Below are positions 1-10,684 of a stretch of DNA of 35,068 nt, piece after piece. Position 1 is the first letter of the stretch. Each line of letters starts with the position of its first letter. The position numbers and the translations under genes are program-made. The DNA is taken from assembly GCA_009602725.1 (NCBI GenBank), contig WELB01000088.1:456448-491515 (forward strand), read 5' to 3'. The notes under the pieces were generated by a model that was not told the DNA's origin, ran no database searches, and worked only from the letters and a program-made list of their open reading frames with translations. The stretch comes from Spirogloea muscicola. Taxonomy: Eukaryota > Streptophyta > Zygnematophyceae > Spirogloeales > Spirogloeaceae.

Positions 1-3000
1 AGGCGCGGCCCCGCGCCGCCCGCCCCCGCCCGCCGAGCGCCGCCGTCTGTCGTGCGAGCTCGACCGCAGCGCCGGGCCGCCGCTCCGCCTTCCTGGCAGG
101 CCCTTCTGCCGGCTGTGCCACTACAAGCAGCGACCTATTCGCGGTAAGGCCATGTCACGGTGTCATGGCCCGCTTATTACGCTACATCCCTGTGGATCTC
201 AGTACTTGCATCTCTATCTTGTGGCACACAGAGAAATGACAAGGTGATTAATACCTGAGCCCTCACTTGCAGTGCTTGCTTGAAACGTGCTAGCTGGTTT
301 TCCCGTCTCCTCCTGACTGGTTCTGACCCTGCTACCCGGCAGGGAGAGGGGTATCAAGAGCTGCAATCGAGCTGGAGGGCTTGTCAAAGACCCGTCCCGC
401 GGCGGGCTGTCAGGCTGGTCGTGAAAGCGGCAGTCTTCGACCAGCTCACCAGCCGGCTTGAGGATGCTTGGGGCAGGTTAAAATCAGCAGGTAGCTGGCT
501 AGCCGTCTGCAGCCTTGGCTTGAGGTTGCTTGGCAGTTGCTGCATTCTGGGAATAGTTGGACCAGGTCTGAGGGGACGAGGCTAGCGCTATCCTGGTTTT
601 TGGAGGACAACTACAGTCACCATGTGAACCTAGGGTTCAGGGTGAGATTCAGGGTGATGCTTGGGCTGCTAAAGCTGAGAAATGCTCATCTGTTATTGTC
701 TCGTAGACAAGCTCACTAAGGAGAATGTGAAGGAGTCGATGCAGGACATTCGCAGGGCGCTGCTAGAAGCGGATGTGAGCACTCGGCTCCTCTTCACGTT
801 GTTATATTCCTGCTCCGGCCTTCATACCTTTAGCTCTGTGCACTGTGCTGCAATGTCACATCTGCCTTGTGCTTGCCAGAGGCTAGCAACTGGAGAGAAT
901 ACTGTGTCAGACTTGAAGCTGTTAACCTTTAACGTACTGGGCAAGTCCTGATGAATAACTGCTGATCAACTTCATTGTCTTAAAAGTTAGCATGTGTTGT
1001 TGTGCAGGTGAGCTTGCCGGTTGTCCGCAGGTTTGTCAAGACGGTGTCTGAGAAGGCAGTAGGAGTTGATGTGGTCAAGGGTGTGAGACCTGATCAACAG
1101 CTTGTGAAGGTACAAATTTCCACCTCGTCTTCCTATATTCAAGGACAAGTCGCAGATAGCAATTATGTGACAAGCAGCCAAGTGCACGTGCATTCTTGTT
1201 ATAGAGTAGCTAACAATGACATGAGACTCTGGTCAGTGCAACCAATATCAAATCTCTCACAACCATTGCTGCGCAGCAAACAGTCATTGATGGGCCGTTG
1301 AGGCGATCGTGCAGATTGTCAATGATGAGCTAGTCAGCCTGATGGGAGGAAAGGTCTCAGACCTTGAGTTTGCTTCATCTGGTCCTACAGTCATCCTCAT
1401 GGCTGGCTTGCAAGGCGTTGGCAAGACAACTGCTTGTGGCAAGCTTGCACTCTTTCTCAAGAAGAAGGTAAGCTTCAAGTATATTGGCAACATTTGGGTA
1501 GCTGGATGCTCGTTTCGATCACTGTCTATTATTGAGTATGCAACACGCGGAGTGATGCAATGAGAGATAGCGTTCAGTATTATCACTGTGTGTCGTGTAT
1601 CGAGCATTGAATTCAAGCCTCCAATATCACATGGTTGCCTGTTCTGCAGGGCAAGTCATGTATGATGGTGGCAACTGATGTGTACAGACCTGCAGCCATT
1701 GACCAGCTCATCACTCTTGGCAAGCAGGTCATTTATCATCTCATCTGCACCTCTCTGCTGCTTGGCGTGCATTCACTTCTATGACGTGGTCAACAAGCAG
1801 TACATACCTTATCATCTGTTGCAAGCGATGCAAGCTTGCAGGTATGCTAAAGCCGATGTGACCTTGCGGCAGGTCGAAGTACCTGTCTATTCAGCTGGAA
1901 ACCGGGTAGCTCCGGTTCAAATAGCAAAGCAAGGCTTGGAGGAGGCCAAGAAAGAGAACATCGATGTTATCATTGTCGACACTGCTGGTCGCCTGCAGGT
2001 ACAGATCCAACCATGAGCTGCCTCATACATGTCTTCTTTTCTTGGCCTGTCAGCGTGTCCTCTCGCTGATGGACTTTGACTGATACTGATAGAGAGTCCA
2101 CGATGGTCATTTAGAAGCTGAGTCTTCTGATGGCTGCAATCCTTTCCCAGGTTGACAAAGGCATGATGGAGGAGCTCAAGCAGATCAAGCGTCAGTGCAG
2201 CCCTACTGAGGTTCTCTTGGTCGTTGATGCCATGACTGGTCAAGAAGCTGCAGGTAGACAACCTCTGCCTGACTCTATAACACTTTGACGTTCTATTGTA
2301 TGTATTGATATCAGGAAGACACCTGCTTTCTTCTCAACTTTATGCCTTGCCTTGCCTACAAATGTCGAGCTACACAGATGACTCGGAATAACCTGCTTAG
2401 CATGTGATCATAACAGGATTGGTGGCAGCATTCAATGCTGAGGTGGGCATCACCGGGGCCATCCTCACAAAGATTGATGGAGACTCCCGAGGTGGTGCGG
2501 CTCTTAGTGTCAGGGAGGTATGACTAAATTATCTTTCATGTTCACAGGCTCACACGTTCATATCACGCTTGGTATGACATGAGCAACACAAGGTCACGGG
2601 TCATACTGTTGGTTCCCGACAACTTTGCACAGCAAGCTAGAGTAATCTGATTATGCAGTGCGTAAAATTTCGCCATCTGCGCAGGTATCAGGACGGCCCA
2701 TCAAATTTGTCGGAGAGGGTGAAGGTATGGCTGCACTGGAGCCATTCTATCCTGATCGAATGGCAAGCCGCATCCTTGGAATGGGCGATATTGTGTCATT
2801 TGTGGAGAAGGCTCAGGAAGTGGTGAGCTGTTCTGTCATTGAACGTCAATTTTGTCTTTTTTGAAATCACTACTATTCACCGCACGTATGTGATGTACCT
2901 CCTGTTCAAATTCGTACTCCTTATCACCAGAGAGTCTGCCTCCCCGTATGGGAGTTGCCCTTTGATCATATATCTCCACAAAGCATGACCATCCACTTGT

Positions 3001-4496
3001 CTGATCCTTCCTGAGTACATGAAAAGAACATGGAAGCAACGGCTAGAATCAGGCTTGAGTCTACATATTGGGTCATAGCCTTTGCATCTGCACTTGTGTG
3101 TTGTCAGAGGTACTTAATCAACTAGCATGTTTGCTTGAAATTGGAATTCTGGCTTGCTGGACAAGGTGTAGCTGTCCATGAAGCTGCACATGCCTTATGA
3201 GAAGCTCATTGCTGAGGCTTGGCGCTTGCAGATGATGGCTGAAGAAGCAGAGGCGATGCAGAAGAAGATCATGGAAGCCAAATTTGACTTCAATGACTTC
3301 TTAAAGCAGACCAAGATGCTGGCTAGAATGGGCAGCATGGGTGGCATTCTGAAAATGATTCCAGGGATGAATAAGGTATAGCCCATATTCGCCTTGGCTC
3401 ACGAGCTTGTGGTGACTCAGTCATCGATATGCGTGTCTAGCTGTTTAGCGTGCGCTATCGCCCATTCAAGAGCAGCCAAGTAGTCGGTGCAGACCACTTA
3501 CATGCGTCGAACTTCAGTAAGTCATTGTGAGAGCTTGGAAGCCACTGCTTACCATGTAGAGTCACAATATGAGGACCTCTGATGTGTTTGTACCTGTACT
3601 TGCAGGTGACGCCGCAACAGATTCGCGAGGCTGAGAAGAGCCTGAAAATCATGGAGTCTATGATCAATTCCATGACTCCTGGTAAATGCTTGCATAGATT
3701 AGATGAGCGCAACAGCTTCTACATCTTAAGCATGCAAAAAGCTGCAGAGCATTGATATCTTGTTGACGCGTGCCATTCTGATTGTGGGCTCTTTTGACCA
3801 CATGTATATAGTGGAGAGAAGCGAACCCGATCTGCTCGCAAAGTCACCCTCAAGGAGAAGGAGAGTAGCAGTTGGCTCAGGGAGAACTCAGGAGCAGGTG
3901 TGTGGGCTGCATTCTTCCATCGTATCGAGAGAGAGTGAGAGGCATTGAACAGTGGCTCTGGCTGACTCAATGCCAAACCATGGAGCCCTGAGCATTCTTC
4001 AACATGGAGTTTCACCATTGCTCCTTGGTGCTACGTAGCTTTTTGCTTGACTGAGATTGTGGCCTGTCTTGGCAGGTGAGCGGGCTTGTTGCGCAACTAT
4101 TCTCAATGAGGACCAAGATGCAGAATCTGGCAAATATGATGCAAGGGAAGGGCATACCTGGTCTAGGTGATCTTGGCACCGGACGCAAGGTACATCTTAC
4201 ACTTACTGGCACTTAAATATGAGCTTGCTCTGAAGATGACAGGCAAGGCTGCTGTTGACTTACTTCTCCTCGACTATCAGAGGTGAACGTTAGTGACCAT
4301 TATTGACCATTAGTGACCGTTCATTGGTGGCTTAAGGTGGTTTATCCTCTCAGTCATGCAACACTTCTCAATATCCTGCTTGCAGGCCCAGCCTGGCCAT
4401 GCAAAGCGGAGGAAGAGCAAGACTGGGTTGCAGCAGCAGCTTGCATCTGCTGGCCAAGGTGGTGGTGAGGCACGAGGATTTGGGGCCAAAAGGTGA
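1..4496 (+). CDS. cpSRP54: Chloroplast signal recognition particle 54 kDa GTPase (5' end cut by window)
   Basis: GTPase of the chloroplast SRP, which helps deliver proteins to the thylakoid membrane. Fifteen exons keep frame throughout: 1-143 (frame from 3), 343-490, 707-774, 1008-1109, 1315-1467, 1650-1727, 1873-1998, 2151-2253, 2417-2517, 2685-2822, 3232-3375, 3606-3681, 3812-3897, 4076-4189, 4386-4496; 562 residues are visible and no start Met is in the window. The first two exons give an Ala/Ser/Arg-rich leader like a plastid transit peptide. The N domain follows ([13 protein letters not shown], then [12 protein letters not shown]), then the G domain with P-loop GLQGVGKTT (about residue 184), [18 protein letters not shown] and [10 protein letters not shown], then a Met-rich M domain ([14 protein letters not shown]). 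The plastid isoform is chosen over the cytosolic one because of [16 protein letters not shown] and the basic tail AKRRKSK with a GFGAKR end. The frame is intact and confidence is high. Confidence 0.95.
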
Positions 4497-5757
4497 AAAA
4501 GAGGTCCCAAGGCTTCAACGTATTTGGAGGATACCTTTTAGCTCAGCAGAGTACTTAGCAGCATCTTTAGACAGTCCCATTCGTAAATTAAGTGTTGGTA
4601 GCCTGCGGTAGGGCGATGCTTAAGCTGCAGTGATACTTTTAGCAGCCTCACATGGACCGGCCCTGGTAGCTCCAGGCAGTTGCCTAGTACTACAGCTTCT
4701 CTTGCTGTTTAGCTTGATCATTGACTGCTTCTTGCAGTCCCAACGGCCTTGCTAAGCTTGAGTAAGGGACTGTGTCGCCCTCATGATGTTCCAGTCAGAC
4801 ACATAAGAGATACTGGGCAGCAGGGCAGTGGTAACCATCAATGTCGTTAGGTGGCTGACGATAGAAGGAGGCAACTGCCATTCGCCAAAAGGTGTGTCAT
4901 AAATGCAGAGCGACACCTTGCGCTCTCAGGTGACAGCTGGGAGTTGCCTTGCGCAGGGCTCTTGGGACCTGCGAAGTTTGCAGCATGGCCGCAAAGGCTG
5001 GCTGTTAGTCAAGAGCTGACCAGCAGCGGCTGGAGCAGAGCACGGGACTCACTGGCTACGCGGCTGAATTGAGTCTCGTTTGACCTCTCCCTTCTCTCAG
5101 CTCAGCTGACCTAAAGCTGACACGGGGGTACTGAGAGGCCCTTGCGCTGCCTTGTCTGCGGCTCCGCCGATTGCAGATGCATTTCAGAGGCCCCTGTGCA
5201 TATACTCGGCTGGCTTCCACAGCCGCCCCTGAGCATCAGCAGCTGCTTTGTTTGTCCCACTGCAGCTGGTGGGCAGCTGGCTGGGGAATGGTTGATCCCG
5301 CGCTGCCCAACAAAAGCAGCTTCTCCAAGAAGGGCGGCTGGGAGTGAAGGCCAGCCCATACGACTTGACAACTTCCGGCTCCTTGGGTATTTGCTGGGCT
5401 AACCTTTCAAAGCTAATTGGGCCTTGCATTGGAAGTGCTGTTTCTTTCGTTTGAACGAACGCATTCCTTTGTGAGCTGGACTGAGACATCAGCCAGGGAA
5501 CGCTCAGTAACCCCTAGTCAGGAGATGCAAGTCTGAGTAGCTAGCCGGCGGAAAGACGTCGCCCTGACGGAAGCCGGAGGCCGCCGCCAAAGCTCGGCCT
5601 GCGCGCAAGTGAATCGCGAAGGCAAGGGACCGCTGCATCGAGATGGCCAAACGCATTCGGAAGACTTGAGCGAGGGACCCGGCGACATTGAAGCCGGGCT
5701 GCTCGCCTGGCCTTCGCCAGCTCGCGCCCCGTTTGGAGAGAGCTGCTTTTCCTGGTC
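4497..5757. other. Non-coding gap after cpSRP54
   Basis: No exon-like stretch was recognised. The open frames here (for example 5111-5489 on both strands) lack a family resemblance and mirror each other. The first few hundred bases are presumably the 3' UTR of cpSRP54; no polyadenylation signal was assigned. Confidence 0.5.
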
Positions 5758-5824
5758 AAGAGAGAGAGAGAGAAGGCGCATGAAATTAGAGCGAGGCCAA
5801 TTCAAGCCATTACATTGTTCAGGC
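5758..5824 (-). repeat. R2 repeat, short copy
   Basis: On the + strand it reads agagagaga, ggcgcatgaa, aggccaattcaagcc and attgttcaggc, matching the reverse complement of the copy at 26193-26335. It lies directly against the inverted R1 arm at 5835. Confidence 0.7.
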
Positions 5825-5834
5825 AACCTGGTCA

Positions 5835-5901
5835 AGAAGAAAGTGCTCGCCCATTGAGTATAGGGGCTGGAACAACCAGCCCGAAAAAGAATGAACAGAG
5901 T
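5835..5901 (-). repeat. R1 repeat, inverted partial arm
   Basis: It contains gtgctcgcccattgag and ggggctggaacaaccagccc, then aaaagaatgaacagag, the reverse complement of the right end of the R1 copy at 5981-6180. The two arms form a fold-back with a spacer of roughly 80 to 200 bases, depending on how far pairing extends. Confidence 0.75.
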
Positions 5902-5980
5902 CCTGGTCGCAGTCCGAAGGGGCCGAACAGCGCAAGCGACGCAGCTACGCAAGCAGCGGCCAGGGGACATACTTCCAGGA

Positions 5981-6180
5981 GCATAGCCTCTCCGACCTGC
6001 GCCTGCTTAGCAGGGGTTACGGAGTGGTTAGTAGCTGCTTTGTTTTTTCTTGTGTGCTTGTCATTTCTGCTGCTTCGCCTTAGGGCTTCGCCTGGCTTCC
6101 CCCCCCCTCTTCTTGTACTCTGTTCATTCTTTTTTGGGCTGGCTGTTCCAGCCCATATTCTCAATGGGCGAGCCCTTCTC
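5981..6180 (+). repeat. R1 repeat, near full-length copy
   Basis: Shared landmarks with the copies at 23161 and 26447 occur in the same order: tgcttagcaggggttac, a gtagctgctttgtt-like block, a cttcgcctggc-like block, tctgttcattcttttt, gggctgg, ttccagccc and tctcaatgggcgagc. There is no coding content of its own; open frames on both strands are a by-product of the palindromic layout. Confidence 0.8.
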
Positions 6181-6430
6181 CGTAAAGAAGCTGTATACGG
6201 TCGAGAGACATCAGTAGGGAGAGTAACACCGTTGGTCATGTAGTAACGGAACCTTCTGATTCTCATGAAAGAACTCTGTTCTACAAAAGAGTTTCCCTTA
6301 AAGAGTTCCCTTGTGTCAAATACACGAGATATTCCTTAAGTGGTCTTTCTGTAGTACGAGGTACAGCTTTTCGTGGTGGCCGTAGAAAATGTAGGGGCCG
6401 GGAGGCGCGGGCCATCCGCTGCGCGCCGCC

Positions 6431-9400
6431 ATGGCCCGCCGGGAGCGGCAGCCGCAGTCGCCGCCGCCGCCGCCGCGCGGCTGTCAGTTTCTGGCCTCGT
6501 GGCGCGGCCTGCTGCTCGCGCTGGCCCTGCTCGCCGCCTTCACGCCTTTCCTCGTGAGCCTGGGTGTCGCGCCTGTGCCGGTGCTGCCTGCGGCAGTTCC
6601 AACGACTGTCAAGCCGTTCGAGAAGGAGGAGGACGAGGAGGTGTGTGGCCCTAGCTTGAAACCTCAGTCCTCCTCCTCACACCGTCGCGCGTCGAGGTCC
6701 CTACTCATCTTTGTCCGTCTGCAGGCCATTGCAATGCAAATGGACGCGCTACAAGTTGCAGATACTTGGCGGCCAACTTCCCTTCCAAAGGACCCGCTGT
6801 GGAACAGTGAGTATCAGCAGGCCAACTCTCGAATGTCAGTCATGACAGTGATTCCACGGCAGTTCTGAGTTGCTGCTTGAAGGTCAGGCCACAATTGTAT
6901 AGTATCTTCCATAAGTAGCCCTGCCATATTACAGTGGCCCCAAAATCTACTATTCGACAGCTTTCTTCGACGATAATATGGTGTTACTTTAGTCATCTGT
7001 GTCCACTCCTTGACACTCTCGCTTACATGAAGTGCCTATTGCTTGTGTTGCTTGGGGCTGTGTTTGGATATTACAGGGCAACCGCGAAGCAGCAATGGGT
7101 ATCTAACTGTCCGCTGTAATGGAGGTCTCAACCAGCAGCGCACTGCTGTGAGTTATCTGCCTCATGCTCTTCAGCGATACATGTGTACACACGGGGATTG
7201 CATTTAGTATTGCTTGTTTGTGAGAACTGTACGGGCCTGTTCTTGTCACAGATATGCAACGCGGTTGTGGTTGCGCGACTTATGAACGCCACTCTAGTGC
7301 TACCATTACTGGACACAAACGAATATTGGAACGACAAGGGGTAGGACTCCTGTCTGCAGGCTCTTGTTTCTGCTTTTATCGCACTTGCATGCCACATTTC
7401 GGCTGAGCTTACTCAATTCCTACACGTTGGTAATATATAGTATGAGCAAGTTGTAGCTGGACATGATCATCAGCATTGAGTTGATGAAAGTAACAGGCTT
7501 CTGACACTAACCTTCAGTGGATTCAAGGGCATCTATGATGTTGACCACTTCATAAAATTCCTTAAAAACGATGTCACCATTGTTCAGTATTTACCTACGG
7601 ACAAGCAGAGATGGAAAGGAAGGAGGCTGAGGCCTATGCAGGTGATCATTACTGCAATTTACTCATCTCAGCAGCATGTCTATACTTCGTCGTTGGCACT
7701 TATTTGAGTGTAAGCTTCTCCAGTACTCAACTTATTCTACTGTTGTAGATCTACCTGTGGATATTTGGTAGCTAGCTAATTCATTCATTCATGGCTTGAT
7801 TGTAACAGATGCGACCACCTCGAGATGCACCTCCCTCATGGTACTTAGACGAGGCACTTGAGAGTATGAGAAAGCATGGAGCCATATACCTCACCCCCTT
7901 CTCTCACCGCCTTGCTGAAGAGCTTCCACCAACCATGGAAGAATACCAGCGGCTCCGCTGTCGCGTGAACTTCCACGCCCTGCGCTTTTCAAGGGAGGTT
8001 ATTGAGGCAGCCAGTACCATTGTGAAGCATCTGCGCTCACAAGGTCAATTTCTCGCCATCCACCTCCGTTTTGAGATGGACATGCTTGCCTTTGCAGGGT
8101 GAGCATCCTTTGCTCGGCTAGGACCTGGATATTGACTTGCACTGCTGGCATAGATGCTTGTTGAACATATTCCTCACTAAGTCTTGATACAATCACTTGC
8201 TGTCTAGCTAGACAAAGTACCAGCATAGCATGCGGGCTTCTTTACTACAGCTATTAATTATGTATTAGCTAATTGTCATTCCCTACTTGCAACAGGTGCT
8301 TGGACATTTTCACTCCAAGGCAGCAGCAATTACTGTGGGCATACAGACTCAGGCACTTTGCCAATAAGACCCTGGTTTATGAGCAGCGGAGAAAGCTAGG
8401 GAAATGTCCACTTACACCTGAAGAGGCAAGAGGCAGCCTCTCAAGCCAGCACGTGCATGTTATTATTCACAAGGGTGGAGTAATTTTCTGGAGAGATTTG
8501 AGTCAGGCTCGCTTCTGTTCTTTTACAGGTGGGTTTTATACTGCAAGCAATGGGCTTCAAGTCAGAGACAAGGATCTACCTTGCTTCTGGAGATATTTTC
8601 GCTGGGGAGGTCTTTCTGCAACCTCTACGAGCAATGTTCCCAAGGCTTGTCAATAGGACAGCCATTGTAGGCCTGAAATCTCAGAAGGTGAGGATTCGCA
8701 AGCTTCATGTCTCCTCCCAGAGCAATTTACTTGCAACAGGCTCGTGGTGCGGTGACAAACCAACATTTCTGCTCGTTGGCACAGCACTGATCATATGAAT
8801 GGTCTGCTCCTCGTCTGATTTCTTTCCAGGCTGACGGTCCATCACAGCAGGGCTTGCTCGGTCCTGCCATTGATTACTTAGTCTGCCTGGAGGTAAGTAC
8901 CTTATGTTGTAGTCAGTGCCCACGTAAACAGGCTAAGCAAAGCGACCTGCTAATACTTGCTGGCCGATTCTGTATCATGGCAAGGGTGGCATCTCATGCT
9001 ACAATGCATGCCATCAAAAGCTATATACATGATATTTACCCCTGAACGCAAGGCATTCACAAGGCCTCTTTTTTCTGCTTCATCCAGGCCGACGTCTTCA
9101 TGCCCACATATGATGGACCAAGTAATTTTGCGAATAATGTCATTGGCCATCGCCTCTACAGGTCAATTACTCTATGACAAGTCGTTGAGACTTTCTTGAA
9201 GCTCTTCAGATGCATATTCATTTGGCAAGTGGTTTCTATACAGCTGTCAAATGACTGATCTAGCAACAACTTTGATACTGTTTATTTTGGCAATTGCAGC
9301 GGACTTCGATCCACCATTCAGCCGGATAGGAAGGCGTTGGCTCCTGTCTTCGTAGCACGCGAAAGAAGAAGGTTCAATAACAGCCAGTAAGTGCTTGCTG

Positions 9401-9717
9401 GATGTTCTAGTATTCAGCTCTTAGTGCACCCAGCAGATGACTGTGCACCGTCTGCTGGCACACGCTACCTATTGCACCATTGAGACTAATGAGATCTCAA
9501 AGGGGCACATGCTCATCACAGGTTTCTGCAAGCTTTGCAAGCTGTGATGCACCCCAGAGTACAGAGTGGCCCTCACCAGCGAAAGGCGGGAGAGTCCTTC
9601 TATACAAATCCCTGGCCTGAATGCTTTTGCAAAGAAATTGTTAGTGGCAAGATGCTGAATACTGCCAAACTGGAAAAGGCAGAAGCATTGCAGCTGTGCT
9701 CAGATGCCCGGACGTGA
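6431..9717 (+). CDS. Plant-type protein O-fucosyltransferase-like glycosyltransferase, type II membrane protein
   Basis: Predicted Golgi-type GDP-fucose-dependent glycosyltransferase of the plant O-FucT family (PF10250-like); the acceptor is unknown. Twelve exons, 524 residues, phase perfect: 6431-6640, 6725-6806, 7077-7147, 7252-7340, 7518-7641, 7809-8098, 8296-8425, 8529-8687, 8830-8892, 9088-9161, 9300-9386, 9522-9717. The start is the ATG after cgcgccgcc, followed by a basic/proline head and one membrane anchor (about residues 25-43). Family marks are CNGGLNQQRT (about 111-120), ICNAVVVARLMNATLVLP, HLRFEMDM with the conserved Arg (about 277-284), CPLTPEE, IYLASGDIF, and DVFMPTYDG followed by GHR. 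The intron at 8426-8528 starts with GC (gcaaga) rather than GT; the join restores PEEVGFILQAMGFKS. The next recognisable neighbour downstream is the LFR gene on the other strand. The family call is firm; enzyme activity is inferred. Confidence 0.93.
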
Positions 9718-10534
9718 CCTCTGTGACGCATTCTTTCGATGCAAGAACCAGTATGCCTGTAGGTGTCTTTTATCTCTGAGCCTATGGTCACACATAGCAG
9801 AGATTCACCTTGTTTTACTGGTAAGGAAAAGAAGGTGCAGTCACTGCGAGCTGGTGAAGCCCATCGTCCTCATGGCTTACCAGTCTAGCTAGCGCCAATA
9901 AGGCTTGCCAGTGCTTATCAGACGAGGTAAATGCGATGTGGAGGTCAGCTAGAGGTTGGTTGGTCCGAGGACAGACAAGAGTTGCCGATAAGGAAGCCCA
10001 ACTGTGAGTGCGGTAGTAAAGCTCAGCCAGGCGGAAGAGGATAATCCCGTGGAGGAGCTCCACAGCTCCAGCTCCACCGTTGTGTAAAGTCTTCAGTCTA
10101 AGTCACCTGCAAACTTCAGACGAGCGCGCGCCAGCCAGTAAGCGACCCGTGTGCCCGCTGCCCAACCGCCTCACAGCAGGCCGAGCCGAGCCAGTCCAAG
10201 GTCCATGCAAAGGGCGAAGGGAGTGCGAGTATGGAGGTGGCAGTGGCTGCTGCTTCCACGGTCCGACAGGGCAATGCTTTTCTGCCCTTCGGTTACTTAA
10301 ATCTGCACTTGCTGACCAGAGGTTATTGAGAGTCCAGTTATAGATTTCACGGAATGTATTGTCGTGATTCTTTCTTCCGGGCCCTTTCAGACTTTGTTCA
10401 TTCCTCTGGGCTGGCCTCTCACAGCTATTGCCTTACATGGGGCCACAGTCGACGACACGGTTGTCATCGCCTGCGGCTGGTCAAGGGCCGCGGGGGCAGG
10501 CAACGAGGCGGCAGCCAGGACGTCAGCAGCCCGG
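9718..10534. other. Non-coding gap between the fucosyltransferase and LFR genes
   Basis: Presumed 3' flank of two converging genes. A minus-strand open stretch at 9815-10080 reads protein-like (LLHGIILFRLAELYY) but has no recognised family and no supported exon start. The piece at 10375-10420 (tttgttcattcctctgggctgg) looks like a decayed R1 core. Confidence 0.45.
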
Positions 10535-10684
10535 CAAAGAGAGAGAGAGAGAAGGCGCACGGGGCGCATGAATTGAAAGGGAGGCCAATTCAAGCCAATA
10601 CATTGTTCAGGCAGAGTCGAGTGCAGACTAAACAAGGCTACATAATACGGAGACCTAATCTAAGGTACCTAAGATGACATTAGT
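10535..10684 (-). repeat. R2 repeat, long copy
   Basis: It is the reverse complement of 26193-26335 over almost the whole length: agagagagagaaggcgca, aggccaattcaagccaatac, gcagagtcgagtgcagac, ctacataatacggagacc and ctaaggtacctaagatgac. The shared block stops at attagt (10684), which gives one element end. It supplies the stop codon to the truncated LFR frame. Confidence 0.85.

Noticed and set aside
5815-6266. Overlapping 140-codon open frames on both strands
   Set aside because: The near-identical peptides on both strands come from the inverted R1 repeat, not from genes.
9815-10080. Minus-strand open stretch considered as the missing LFR C terminus
   Set aside because: The sequence does not resemble the LFR end, an in-frame stop sits at the only acceptor, and no donor link was found.
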